Source: Didymella arachidicola (Eukaryota; Ascomycota; Dothideomycetes; Pleosporales; Didymellaceae). Taken from it: DNA of 64,000 nt. The notes beneath the pieces were generated by a model that saw only the letters and a list, made by a program, of their open reading frames with translations, made no database searches and was not told the origin of the DNA. This document shows, one piece after another, positions 53,158 to 64,000 of this stretch. Position numbers and translations under genes: made by a program. The stretch lies in the NCBI GenBank assembly GCA_016630955.3, contig CM050001.1, positions 992,001 to 1,056,000 on the forward strand, given 5' to 3'. Numbering within the stretch: the first letter of the stretch is position 1; each line of letters begins with the position of its first letter.

Positions 53158-53611
53158 TATTATAATCTCTAAAAGAATAGGTACTAATAGGAAGTAGAGT
53201 ATTACTTAGTTAATAGTATATTACGTGTTACGTAATACCTCCTACTAAGGATAGGCCTCTAGGATGCTATAGTATCCTAGGATACTATAATATCTCTAGA
53301 TACTATAACCTCTAGAATATAGTTAGTATATAGAATGCAGTAGATATACTTATATATATATTCTAGTAGGAATATAACTCTTATAGTTTATATTTAACCT
53401 AAGTTATTAAGTTTATCTTTAGATTTTAAATCTAACCTTTAAGCTAGATAGTCTACTCTATACTACTTATTATTACCTTACTTTTAAGACTACTAGATTA
53501 TATCTATACACCTTATTATAACTAACCCCTTTAGCTTCCTATTACTATACTTATCCCTAAGAACTAATAGAATTAGTGCTTATAAGCCTTGCTTAAAGTA
53601 TAACTTTAATA
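53158..53611 (+). repeat. RIP-mutated LTR of the same gypsy family
   Basis: The sequence follows the intact LTR along its length with C-to-T and G-to-A changes (TATTATAATC for TGTTACGATC, AATAGGTACTAATAGGAAG for AACAGGTACTGATAGGAAG), ending at TAACTTTAATA for CGACTTCAACA. It lacks a clean 18-bp array and contains the palindrome TATAGTATCC/GGATACTATA instead. No recognisable internal gypsy sequence follows, so it may be a solo LTR. Confidence 0.8.
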
Positions 53612-54129
53612 ATAGATAGAAGAAGTATAGCTTTCTTCTCTCTAGTATAGAAATACCTAAACTTAAGAAAAAGTATCTAAGGTCTTACCTATAAGAGGCT
53701 TAAGTTCTACTCTTTAATTATTACTTTAATATAAGAGCTCTAGGCTAAGTTAGTTAAGAAAGCTTATAGTATAGTATCTATTAGTTTATACTAAGCTAAA
53801 GACTTCTTTTAAAATTTCTTTTAGTAATTTAGAGCTCTAGACTAATAGATTATATAGGAATAGTAAGGTCTGTTTCTATATACTAAGACGCACTATATAA
53901 TAAGATAGGTTTATACTCTAGGCCTTTAGAGCCTCTTGTTTACTTATTAATAGACCTTATATTAATATATAGTATTATTAAGTTAACTCTTTACTAGTCT
54001 CTTTATTTCTAAGAATAAGTGCTACTATGCTAGTTCTACTATTAATAGCTTTATTAATACTATAAATCGACCCTTTATTAGTACCCTTCTATCTATTTAT
54101 AGCTAAGGGATTCTCTATAAGAATTAGAG
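53612..54129. other. AT-rich RIP-degraded interval, no gene
   Basis: TA-rich sequence with stops in all frames between the mutated LTR and the LINE. Confidence 0.55.
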
Positions 54130-54265
54130 GGTTTAGGAAAAACACCACACATAGCGAGAACTCGATTTTTGGAATTCACTCGTATTTTCGTGCTCAATCG
54201 GTCGCTCTTGACGCCAATTGACTAGCCAGCACCCAGCCGCAGCAGCCCACTGCGTCTGACGTGCC

Positions 54266-55951
54266 ATGGCGACACCGTGGCCTCAGCAGCCCACGTGGCC
54301 CACCCCATTCCGCGAGCACGCTACACGCCTCAGCACCTACCTTCAGGACGCGCTGGCCTGTATCGATCGCACGCAAAGCCAGCCAGTGCCAGCAGACCTC
54401 GTCAAGGTTATTATACACGGCACGCTGACGTTTATACTGAAAGTGCAACACGCGCCTAACCTCAGCACGGTGTGCGACGCGCTTAGCATCCTGCAAACTA
54501 AGGCCAAGGCGTCCTCTAACAACACCACGCGAATGCTTAATGCTGTCAAGCAGGAACTTAAGACCGAAATAAAGAACACCGCCGATACTGTCCACGCAAT
54601 CGCCACAAACGTACAACAAAACATAAGGAACGGAGAGGAAGCTAGGACTGCAGCCAAGGAGGCGGTAGAGGTAGGTAAGGCCAATCTGCAGATGGCAAGA
54701 CAGATCAAAAACGCAGGACCATAGACTGGTGGCGTGCTCAGCTACGCTGCGATGGCGGCGAGGGGCGCACCGCTAGCAAGTACAGCGAATACACAAGTTC
54801 CCAGAATGGCTCCTATGCAGACGCAGCGTGAAGTCGTTGTAACCATTAGAGACCCCAGTACAGTGCTCAGCCTGCGGGCGATGAACCCGCGCAACCTTAA
54901 CGCGCATGTAGAGCGCGCCATCGCGCAAAGCAGAAACGAAAATATTAACAGCACCAAGGTGCTCTCTTTAAACCAGCTAAGAAGCGGCGACCTTAGCATC
55001 AGAACAGCGACCAACAAAGAAGTAGAAGCACTAAAGCAGTTCGCTGACGACTGGGTCCACCGCATCGGCAACAGGGCCACCTTGCGGATCACAACCTACG
55101 GCATCATCGCCCACGGCATGCGCACCAGCACGATAGACATGGACAGGTTTGAGGAGACGAGGGATCAGCTACTGCTGGACAACAAGCCATTCATCCCGCA
55201 GGCAGAGATCAGGTACGTCGGGTGGCTGACACGCAACGCACCCACGAAAGCCGCCTCCAGCGTCATCATAGAGTTCAGCAGGGCAGAGGACGCCAACAAG
55301 ATTATTGACGAGGGCCTCATCTGGCAGGGCGAGGTCTTCCAGTGCGAGCGGTATGAGCGGCAGTGCCGAGTGAAGCAGTGCTTCAAGTGCCAACACTACG
55401 GCCACATAGGAACCCAGTGCAAGGGAACAATCGCATGTGGCTACTGCGCGCAACAACACGAGAGCAGGGACTGTCCGTCTAAGCTCGAGCGGAACATACC
55501 CAGGAAGTGTGCCGCCTGCCGAGGCGAGCACGAAGCGTGGAGCTACCAGTGCCCTACCAGGAAGGAGGAGAGGGCAAAAGCAAGGGCTGCATACGACGTA
55601 CGCCCATACTACCACCCAGTCGCGGAGACACCAAGGAACAACATCCCACTGGAGACACCGGCGGCTACTGTCCGAAGGAGCAGACCGGCCCAGGGCCCTG
55701 CATCAACGCAGCCGGCGCCGATCACCAGGAACCGATCACAGACTGGACGAGGACAGAAGAGGACTAACGCAGGCACAAGCGTCGACTCAGCAGAGCAACA
55801 GAACCCCTCAACACAAGCAAGCGGCAGCCAAAGGCCGCAGAGGCACATCATACCTACCCGGAGGGCCATAGAAGCAACTGGGAGCAGCACGCAGCAGACA
55901 CAGAGCGGCACTAGCCAGCACATGGAAATCGACTCTGACAACGAAGCATGA
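54266..55951 (+). pseudogene. LINE ORF1 protein with one in-frame stop
   Basis: The 562-codon frame starts at ATG 54266 and is interrupted by TAG 54722-54724, where TGG is likely (the frame resumes TGGVLSYAAM). The N-terminal part is helical. The C-terminal half has three zinc knuckles in a row (CFKCQHYGHIGTQC, CGYCAQQHESRDC and CAACRGEHEAWSYQC, about residues 375-430) and a Pro/Ser/Gln-rich tail. Such ORF1 proteins bind the element RNA. Its stop overlaps the ORF2 start as ATGA. Confidence 0.88.
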
Positions 55952-58900
55952 ATAGACACAACAGACTGAACATACTACAGTACAACGTAAGGAAGTCGAG
56001 AGACATGGTCATGGCGTCGCTGCTGCGCGATTAGGCGATCTACGACTTCGACATTATCGCTATCTAGGAGCCGTGGAGGAACCCGTACTCCGCCACCACT
56101 TATCACCCAGCCAAGGATAGGTTCCACCTTTGCTACCCAGCAGGAGACGCGGAAGGCTAAGTACAGGTCTGCTTCTTTATTAATAAGAGAATAGATCAGA
56201 CAAAGTGGCGCTTTAAGGAGCAAACAAGAGACATTTGTTCTATTATTATTAACATAGACTTAACAGACAATTAGCAAAGCCAAGAGCAGCTTATCGTCCA
56301 CAACGTCTATAACCTGCCAAAGACCTTAAACAACTAGCAGAGTGCAATACCGCAGGTGCAGGAGGCGTTAAGGCATTACTAGACAAATAAACAAGTGCTA
56401 CTTAGTGACTTTAATCTGCACCACCCCTTATAGAGAGGACTGAACAGGGAGGTTACTAATCCTAAATTAGAAGACCTAATAGACATTATAGGGGACTTTG
56501 CGCTCTATAATACCCTCCTACTAGGCACAGTAACATACAAAGAAGGCCAATTACAGTCTACAATCAATCTTTGTCTTGTTACAACAGGGCTAATTAAGTA
56601 AGTCATCAAAAGCAAAGTAGACAGGAGCCTAGACCACGACTTAGATTATCTGCCTATAAGCACAACGCTAGATCTCACAGTGCAATGTCTTAAGAAGAAG
56701 CCGCGGAAAGACTAGAAAAGACTGAACAAGAAACTGTATACGAAAGCGCTGAGGCGCTCTCTGCCTCCTCTTCGAAGACTACTCACAAACACAGCGCTTG
56801 ACTCCTACACAGCTGAGGTGACAGCAGCAATCCAGGACGCGATACACGAAGCAGTGCCCGAGACTCATCCCTCCACCTATACACGCGAGGGATGGACTGA
56901 GGAATGCAGAGCAGTGCTCGCTGAGACAAAACGACTGAAGAGAGCACACAGCCGACACCACACAGAAGAGACGTGGGAAGCATACCGCGCCGCAAGGAAT
57001 CACAAAGCGAGGACGATTAGAAAGGCACTGCGTAAAGCACACAGAGACCGTATTGAGCGGGCATCTGAGTCGCCAGACGCGCTATGGAAGCTAGCGAAGT
57101 GGGCACGCACGAGGCACGACCAGTCCACCAGATCCATACCAACTATACATCACCCTGACACACAAGAAGAACTCATCGACCCTGCAGACAAAGCTGAGCT
57201 GTTTCGAGACGTCTTCTTTCCAACGCCACCTGAAGCAGACTTGGGAGACATAGAGCACGCTGCGTACAGCGGCCAGATTGACATGCCACTGATTGAGGAG
57301 AAGGAGGTGCGCACAGCGATACGAGCGGCATCGCCCCTCAAGGCTCCAGGGCCGGATGGCATCATAAACAAAGCGCTGCAAGCCGGCATCGATCTGATTG
57401 CAGCCCACCTGACGAGAATCTATAACCAAAGCCTACGGCTGGGCTACTGCCCGGTCTCGTTCCGAGCCTCTATCACAGCGGTCCTGCGCAAACCTGGTAA
57501 AGCCAACTACGCAGTACCTAAAGCATACCGGCCCATCGCACTGCTCAACACAATCGGCAAGGTCATGGATGCGGTAGTGGCACGGAGACTGAGCTACCTC
57601 GTTGAGACCCACCACGTGCTACCACCGACCCACATGGGTGGAAGGAAGCATCGATCTACCGAGCACGCACTACACGCTGTCACAGCGAAGATCTACGAAC
57701 AGTGGAACAACGGCAAAGACGGCCAGGTGGCCAGCCTCCTGTTGCTGGACGTGTCCGGAGCCTTCGACAACGTATCTCACAAGCGGCTGCTTCACAACCT
57801 GCGAAAGCGGAAGGTCGACGAGAACACAGTGCGCTGGATAGCAAGCTTCTTGAGCGACAGACACACGCATATTCTGGTCGACGGATATACGTCCAACGAC
57901 TACGCAATTAACACGGGCATTCCGCAGGGCTCGCCCCTCTCCCCTCTGCTCTATATCCTCTACAACGCCGATTTGGTCGACCAGTGCAACGAGCAGACAG
58001 ATACCATGTCTACAGGATACATTGACGACGTGGCCATCCTCGCTTGGGGCAAGACCACAGAACGAACGTGCGAGATACTGGGCACAACACTTGAGAAAGC
58101 ACAGCGATGGGCAACCACACATGCCTCAGTGTTCGCTCCTGACAAGTTCCAGCTGACCCACTTCACAAGATCGCGCAAACGCATCAACGTCGACGCGGCC
58201 ATCCAGACAGAGTGGGGCGAGATAAAGCCGTCACCAACGTGCAAGTACCTAGGCTTGACCCTTGACACCAAGCTGAAGTGGAGAGAACATGTAGAGACGG
58301 TCAGACAAAAGGCAACTCGCACAGTGCACACGCTGAGCAGCTTAGGCAGCTCCACCTGGGGCGTCCGACTGCAAGACATGCGCAGACTGTACGAAGCCAT
58401 CGCGCTGCCACAGATGATGTACGCGTGTTCCATCTGGTCCAATGCCAACCTCAACGACAAGAAGCGCGGCTACACGCACAAGACGGTCGACGCCCTGCGC
58501 AGCATACAAGCAAGAGCAGCAAGAAGCATATGCGGCGCCTACAGAGCGACATCAAGGGTCGCACTGGATGTGGAGACATTCCTTCTTCCCATCGAGCAGC
58601 AGATCTGGAAGCACAACGCGGACGTCGTCACTCGACTGTCTTCGTCTAGGACCATCGCACAGACTGCGTGCTACGAGCCACGCGAACCGGTACCAGTGGT
58701 CATTAACAAGAACTACAGGGCACACAAGAGCCCCTGGCAAAAAGCTTACGAGGCACTAAGGAGCAAGCAGGTGCGCGATCTTAACAAGCAAGAGCCCATC
58801 CCTCCGTTCATCACACCGCCGTGGCAGCAAGGGCCACACACCTACATTGACAACGATGCGGAGGAGGCCCGTAAGCACCATGATCGAGAATGCGCAGCAA

Positions 58901-59853
58901 ACAAGAGCCTCAGCATCTATACAGATGGCAGCGGCATCGAGGGCGAGATCGCCTCCGCAGCAGTGTGCCCGCTAACACAACAGACGCTATCCGTACATAT
59001 GGGATCCGACACACTGTTGACAGTATACGCAGCGGAGCTGCAAGGCATCAGCCTGGCACTGCAGATAGTGAAGGAATATGCGGGCGGGAACGGCGAACGA
59101 AAACAGATAGCCATATACACAGACAACCAAGCCGCCATCTGGTCAATAGCCAAAGCCGAAGGGCGATCAGGCGCGTACATCCTCGCGGACATCGCGCAAC
59201 AGGTTCTGGAGCTCCAGGACAAAGGATGCTCAGTGATTGTCCGATGGATACCCGCCCACGTGGGCATACCCGGAAACGAGGCCGCCGACCAGGCCGCCAA
59301 GGAAGCCACCGGATGGAGAGAGAACGGCCGCAGACAGCAGCCAGCAGACCCGCCCGCACAGCTATACCCACTCAAAACGACACTCAGACGGTGGTGCAAG
59401 ACGCAGGCAGAGAGAGCGTGGATCAGCGCGTGGAGGGAAGAAAAGAAAGGCCGCGCGACATACAGGCACACACCGACGCCCACCAAGAAGGTGCTGCAGC
59501 TCCATGAGAGGCTTAGCAAAAGGGAAAGCGCGCTGCTGGTGCAGCGGCGGACCGAGAAGATTGGTCTCAACGACTTCCTCTTCAATCGACACGTTCCGGA
59601 CATCACCAGCCCCCGTTGCAGCTGCGGAGAGAGGCGACAGACCGTCGCTCACGTCCTCCTCCGCTGCAGCAAGCACAAGGACCTCCGGAACCGCATCTTC
59701 GCCAATCTATCCGGACGACACAGCCTCAGGACCATCCTGAGCACGCCGCAGCTAGCCACCAAAGCCATCGAGTATATGGAGCAGACGCAGATCCTTGGGC
59801 AAGTGGGGATCAGAGATACGCAGACGACGCCGAGCGTTGGGGGGAGACTGTAG
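55948..59853 (+). pseudogene. LINE ORF2: endonuclease, reverse transcriptase, RNase H
   Basis: The 1301-codon frame begins at ATG 55948, overlapping the ORF1 stop. The APE-type endonuclease part (LNILQYNVRKS at the start, near-motifs LLSDFNLHHP) carries about nine stops between 56032 and 56715. From there to 59853 the frame is fully open for over 1000 codons: RT with SPLSPLLYILY and YIDDVAILAWG, RNase H with IYTDGSG, IYTDNQAA and PAHVGIPGNEAAD, and a C-terminal zinc knuckle (CSCGERRQTVAHVLLRC). The endonuclease would nick the target and the RT copy the RNA there. With the endonuclease broken it should not retrotranspose unaided. Confidence 0.92.
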
Positions 59854-60117
59854 GTACAGCGGACGCGACAGACGAGGCACCGCGCCTCTATGAGCCTAGA
59901 AACACAGCATACAGTTAGTAGAACCGTTATCTAGATGAGCCTGGCAGCATATTTAGATGATGGTTGATGGAAAACGGCAGGTTACGGGGGCAGCTGGTCT
60001 CGTTCAAGGGATGAAGTGGGGCGGCGCGGATCAACATCCGCGCCGAGTCCGCTGTCTGCCACGACCTGTCACTCCGGGCATAGCTGCGCAGTACGCGGCT
60101 GAAACCGAGTAGGATGG

Positions 60118-60142
60118 CTAAACTAAACTAAACTAAACTAAA
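60118..60142 (+). repeat. LINE 3' tail, (CTAAA)5
   Basis: Five perfect CTAAA units end the LINE instead of a poly(A) tail. The sequence changes character immediately after. Confidence 0.85.
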
Positions 60143-61422
60143 CACTAGCCTGGGTCATGCCTTGGATTTAGATGTCCCTCGACGCTCTTCAAATCAGCGC
60201 GTACTTCATTGCTTCCAGCGAACCTGAATAGTCATGGAGGATCCGTTTCAGTCCCAAAAGACAGCCCAATCATATCGCGTCGAGCGTTGCAAAGCTGCCA
60301 GTTGGCGACGCCCGCATTAGATATCAATATCACGCCCAACGAACTGGGCGACTGATCCTTAAAACGACACCCGCTCTGAGATTGATCTTTGTCGTCCACA
60401 GCTAGTCAAAACTTGATGCCAAGTAGCAGTGATGAGTAAGTTCCCTTCGTGCACATCAACGGTGTCAGCACCTTCCAAACGCCGACCCGCTCAAGAACGA
60501 TCCGCCGCTCTGGGTTCTGTCTTAGGCTGCGACGCTCTTCCCGCACGCTGGCCAGCATGACTTTGTCATTCCTCTGAGCACAGGCAAGCCGGGACTGAGG
60601 AACTACGACACCTCGGCGAGTGATTATCGCAGCCTACGCAGGAACAGTGCGCTGCGTCGCATTCGCAACCTGATCCCCCAGAGGACACACGACCGGACGG
60701 TGCATCGCGCCTGCAAGAGCGTCGCGCTGGCTGGTGATGTCTTCCTCAGCGTCCACTGGCTCAACGTCGGCTTCGACGGCCTCAAGCCGCGGCTCATAGT
60801 CCGCCGTCAGAGCATACATATGGCGCAGACCCGGGTACCAATCAGTATATCTCGATCACCACGCCAATTCAGTCGTCAGCCTGACTCACACACGCTTTAA
60901 GCGCCCGCTCTCTTTAAGCCACATCTCTATGAAGATCGATTCTTTTGTGATATCTGCTGAGGTTTGCGTAGTTGATCAACAAGCTGTTCGTTCAGGGTGT
61001 CATGAGTTGACTTGTCGCTCGCAGGGATGAGTGTGTACATTGAAGTGGGAGATGGCTGCCAGGAGAAAGGATCATGGTCGGTCCCTGAGTTTGAGGCGGA
61101 AGTTGAGTTTACCTGCAACATCAGGCGCGGAGAACATTGAGAGCGAATCACAACAGAGCTTGATCGCACGGTCCAAGTCGAGAGCATGGGATCTGCCTGG
61201 GCAAGGGCCGAGAAATGCGGCGATGCCAAGAGGCTAAGGGTGCTGACAGAGTAAGCGCACCAATGGTCCTTGACAGTCGTTTCGGGCTGACGTCAAAAAG
61301 CCGCTTGTCTCCGACGTTGCGTGAATCTCTTATCACGAGAGCGACCAAGTCAAGCTCTGCTTGCAGTTGGTTTTCTTTCAATTAACACGTCTCTATCTTC
61401 AGCTTTTCCGTGCGAGAGATCC
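60143..61422. other. No gene recognised; possible minus-strand coding remnants
   Basis: Minus-strand stretches near 60480-60600, 60634-60819 and 60927-61229 have coding-like composition but lie in different frames and match no family I know. The region also includes the 5' flank of the phosphotransferase gene. Confidence 0.4.
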
Positions 61423-63320
61423 ATGCATCGCGTCTTCTTCAGCAAGGCACCCCTCTTTGTGTCGTGCCTTCCTCGCGCGCAGCACGCAGCTCCAAACAGG
61501 ATCTGTGCACTGTTACATCGCGGGAACGCTCCGACCTCGACACTTATTTCGACTCCGAAGGGGTCTCTTCTAGGTCGTGCGACGTCCTCCTTTGCCAGAC
61601 CAACGATGAAATCGCCTGGAGAAAGTAAGGAATCTATACCACCTCTCGTCCTTAGGTCGAACATTTTGAGCGTTGATGCAACCGCAGGCTCCGACCCCTT
61701 CAACTATACAAGTGGCCGATGGCTCCGTCAGGACGCACTACAGCGGGAATTACGCAACGTACGGTTTGATTTCGATGCTCTATGTCGCAGGGTCGTTGCA
61801 CTCTGTCCTGGCGCCAATTCTGTCACTTCCTACAGCAAGAAGGAAGGAGGCTTCAATCGGGTATTCATATTTCACACTAACAACGCGAAACATGTCGTTG
61901 CAAGGCTGCCCTTTCCAGTAGCAGGACCCCAAAGGCTGATTACCAATTCTGAAGTTGCAACGATTCGATTTCGTAAGTTCCAATCCAAGATGATATAACA
62001 AGGGTGGCTGAATGACTGACCGCTTTGCCTCCCAGTACAAAAGAAAACTAGCGTCCCTATCCCAAAGATACTGGAGTGGAGCGATGACGCTTCGAATGAA
62101 GTTGGTAGCGAGTACATAATCATGGAACACGCGTCAGGAATCTCACTGCACGAAAGATGGCCAAGCATGGACATAAGTGAGCGGATCCGGTGTGTACAGG
62201 CGGTGTGCCGAAAACTGAGTGAGCTTGTCGACCTCGACTTCCCGGCTTACGGCAGCTTATACTTTGCGAATATGCCGCACATCGCTACTCAAAAGCTGCC
62301 ATCTGATCAGGAATTTTCTATTGGTCCTCACTGTGGAGCCATATATTGGGGCTGCCACGTTGGACAGTCCAGATACTTCCACAATGTCGATCCCAATCCT
62401 GGACCCTGTGAGTCGATTCACGTCCCTCAATGCTAGTGTAGCACTAAACGCAATGTTCAGGGCCTGATCTCGCTGCGTATTGTGACGGTCTCGTAGACAA
62501 CGGAATTGCCAGGCTTCCGCCAACTGACCCAGCTCCACAGCGACCACGCTACCGTGGATCCGTCCAAGCACATCGCCAACTACTCGAGCAGGGTCGCGCA
62601 GTCCTGAGCAAAATGGCCACGGACACTCGTATCCAACAGGCAGCTGTTCCTGTGATCTTTCATCCCGATCTACATAAACGCAACATCTTCGTTTCTGAAG
62701 AAGATCCTACTATTGTCTCAGCTGTAATTGATTGGCAATCAACCAGCATCGAACCAGCATTCTGGTACGCAGATGAGGTACCGGACTTCGCGCAGCCTAT
62801 TCCTGACTCCTCGAATGAAGGTTGCACGGAGCCTAAAAGCGAGGCGTGTGCCCAAGCGTTCGAAGCCTGTATTCAACTAATGACCCCAAAGCTGGCAACT
62901 GCCAGATCGATGGACGAATTTTTATTCCGACCGTTTCGTTATTGCTATCGAACTTGGGAAGATGGCGCCGTTGCCTTCCGCGAGGAACTCATTCAAACAG
63001 CGCTACACTGGGAAGAGCTTGGCTTTAGGAAACCATGTCCTTTCCCTCTACCCTGCCCTGACGAACTTCTGCGCCATCAGCAGGATTACAAGCGTTTCGA
63101 AGCAGCTCAGCAGCTAAAGCATGGCTTGTCAGGTCTGCTCAATGCTGCGTCTGACGGCTGGGTTCCTTCCGAACAATGGGAAGCGGCTCAGTTGGCGCAT
63201 CGAGAGGTATTTGTAGGGATGTTGCAGGAGGTGCTAGGAAACGAGCAGCCGGACGATGAAGACCCAATCAAAAGCGAAGACGACCTCAAAGAGATCTGGC
63301 CGTTTGATCTGCAAGTGTGA
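61423..63320 (+). CDS. AIM9-like phosphotransferase-family protein (APH/kinase-like fold)
   Basis: Exons 61423-61972, 62036-62407 and 62461-63320 encode 593 residues; the introns of 63 and 53 nt have GTAAGT...CAG and GTGAGT...CAG ends. The frame is intact across all joins. The N-terminus (MHRVFFSKAPLFVSCLPRA) is Arg-containing, amphipathic and without acidic residues, which fits a mitochondrial presequence. The kinase-like domain has VVARLPFP, EYIIMEHASG, the catalytic loop HPDLHKRNIF and metal-binding AVIDWQS. The order fits the fungal group annotated as altered inheritance of mitochondria protein 9; the substrate is unknown. ATG 61423 is chosen because the open frame upstream has no ATG. 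It is undamaged although next to a LINE. Confidence 0.85.
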
Positions 63321-64000
63321 GAGTGTATTCAAACGTTCCTAGGAAGGTTGGCAAACTATATCGTTTTTGAACGCAGATCAAACAGTCTAAGCCGAGAAAG
63401 GACCGTGAACTATTAACTGAGCTGAAGAGTATTCCCTTTTTGTGCCTTTCGAAACTGCGGACGCACGCATGCCTGTCTAGGAAGACCACCTGCTGATGCA
63501 ATAATGCGTGCAGACTTTAGCAGTGTTGCTTCCGGCTTGACCTGCAACATCGCAATTTCTGTGTCGTTTCTGCAATATTGCACTTTATCACTTGCCGCAT
63601 CGAGAAGAGGTCATAAGCGACTATGCGCTGAATTCCTACGTTTGAGTCTTGTCGGCTTCCTTATCAAGACCTGCCTGCGCTAAGTTGGTGTATGCTAGTG
63701 TGCTGGTCGTGAATATAGTAGAGTATGGGCGGCTACTGCCCGGGCGCTTACGATAATGTTTGACCTACAGCAGCGTGATTCGGCTCCTGTTTTAGTGTCA
63801 GCGTATCGCCTGACTTAATCAACTAGTTAAGTCAATATCGTCGCAGCCCTACACTCAGTCTAATTCATCGCTGTTGACTCTCCTAGTATCGGCTGTTGTA
63901 AGTTAAGTACTGGAGAACCTGGAGCAAAAATGATCAGCACACTTGAAGATCACATGAAAGTCAAGCCTCACAGTTTGTACTGATGACTGGCATGCAATGG
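63321..64000. other. 3' flank of the phosphotransferase gene, no gene seen
   Basis: Only short ORFs; no repeats or recognised motifs. The first part presumably contains the transcript end. Confidence 0.5.

Larger units (their letters stand above)
54130..60142 (+). mobile_element. Tad-like LINE (non-LTR retrotransposon), partly RIP-damaged
   Basis: Two ORFs (zinc-knuckle ORF1; ORF2 with endonuclease, RT, RNase H and zinc knuckle) are followed by a 3' UTR and a tail of (CTAAA)5 at 60118-60142. There are no LTRs. The 5' border is approximate, placed where AT-rich sequence gives way to normal composition. I could not identify a target duplication. Confidence 0.9.

Noticed and set aside
58917..59606. 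229-codon minus-strand ORF opposite LINE ORF2
   Set aside because: Antisense to the RNase H region, hydrophobic/Cys-rich shadow. Unlike the gypsy antisense ORF it has no coherent domain.
61350..61703. 117-codon minus-strand ORF
   Set aside because: Antisense shadow of the first exon of the AIM9-like gene.
1..64000. Starship-type giant element or captain gene
   Set aside because: No tyrosine-recombinase-like ORF was seen in the window.

Overview
The window looks like a transposon-dense, gene-poor stretch of a filamentous ascomycete genome (Pezizomycotina, most likely a dothideomycete). The reasons are short GT-AG introns of about 51-129 nt, fungal gene families (GH16 glucanase, RING-patatin, F-box/LRR, AIM9-like phosphotransferase, PTR2-type transporter, PKS and adenylate-forming-reductase fragments), and widespread damage typical of repeat-induced point mutation (RIP): in-frame stops that can each be explained by CAA, CAG, CGA or TGG changing to a stop, between very AT-rich islands. 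No bacterial features, rRNA, tRNA or CRISPR were seen.

Layout: 1-3449 is a broken pogo/Fot1-like element (Y) split by a second pogo-like element (Z, 528-2657). 4108-5972 is an open pogo/Fot1-like element. 6016-7879 and 8135-9998 are two apparently identical open copies in head-to-head inverted orientation. 10087-17243 is a RIP-damaged pogo-like element (X) split by an intact Ty1/copia element (10843-16197) with identical 122-bp LTRs and a GTTTC target duplication. 17246-20474 is a DDE_3 (IS630/Tc1-type, DD34E) transposon carrying a second, convergent 547-codon gene of unknown function; it has cut off the 3' end of a RING-patatin gene (20358-22978).

Host-like genes and relics fill 22975-36875: an F-box/LRR gene with one stop, decayed relics of a biosynthetic locus (membrane fragment, reductase-domain pseudogene, PKS KR-ACP fragment), a secreted GH16 enzyme, a small two-exon gene and a decayed peptide transporter. 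A 150-160 bp sequence lies in inverted orientation at 30671 and 36876, bracketing the last three.

37398-43127 is a RIP-inactivated copia element whose 5' leader holds a tandem array of covarying hairpins. 43353-45217 is a stop-containing pogo element. 45883-53075 is an intact chromodomain Ty3/gypsy element with identical 478-bp LTRs, a -1 frameshift site, a self-priming-type primer site and an antisense ORF encoding a Zn2Cys6-plus-coiled-coil protein. A RIP-mutated LTR of the same family lies at 53158-53611. About 54130-60142 is a Tad-like LINE with partial RIP damage. A three-exon AIM9-like phosphotransferase gene (61423-63320) closes the window.

The nesting gives a relative history: old RIP-damaged elements are hosts, and intact young elements sit inside or beside them. 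The best candidates for undescribed biology are the antisense Zn2Cys6 gene in the gypsy element, the second gene in the DDE_3 transposon, and the hairpin array in the copia leader.
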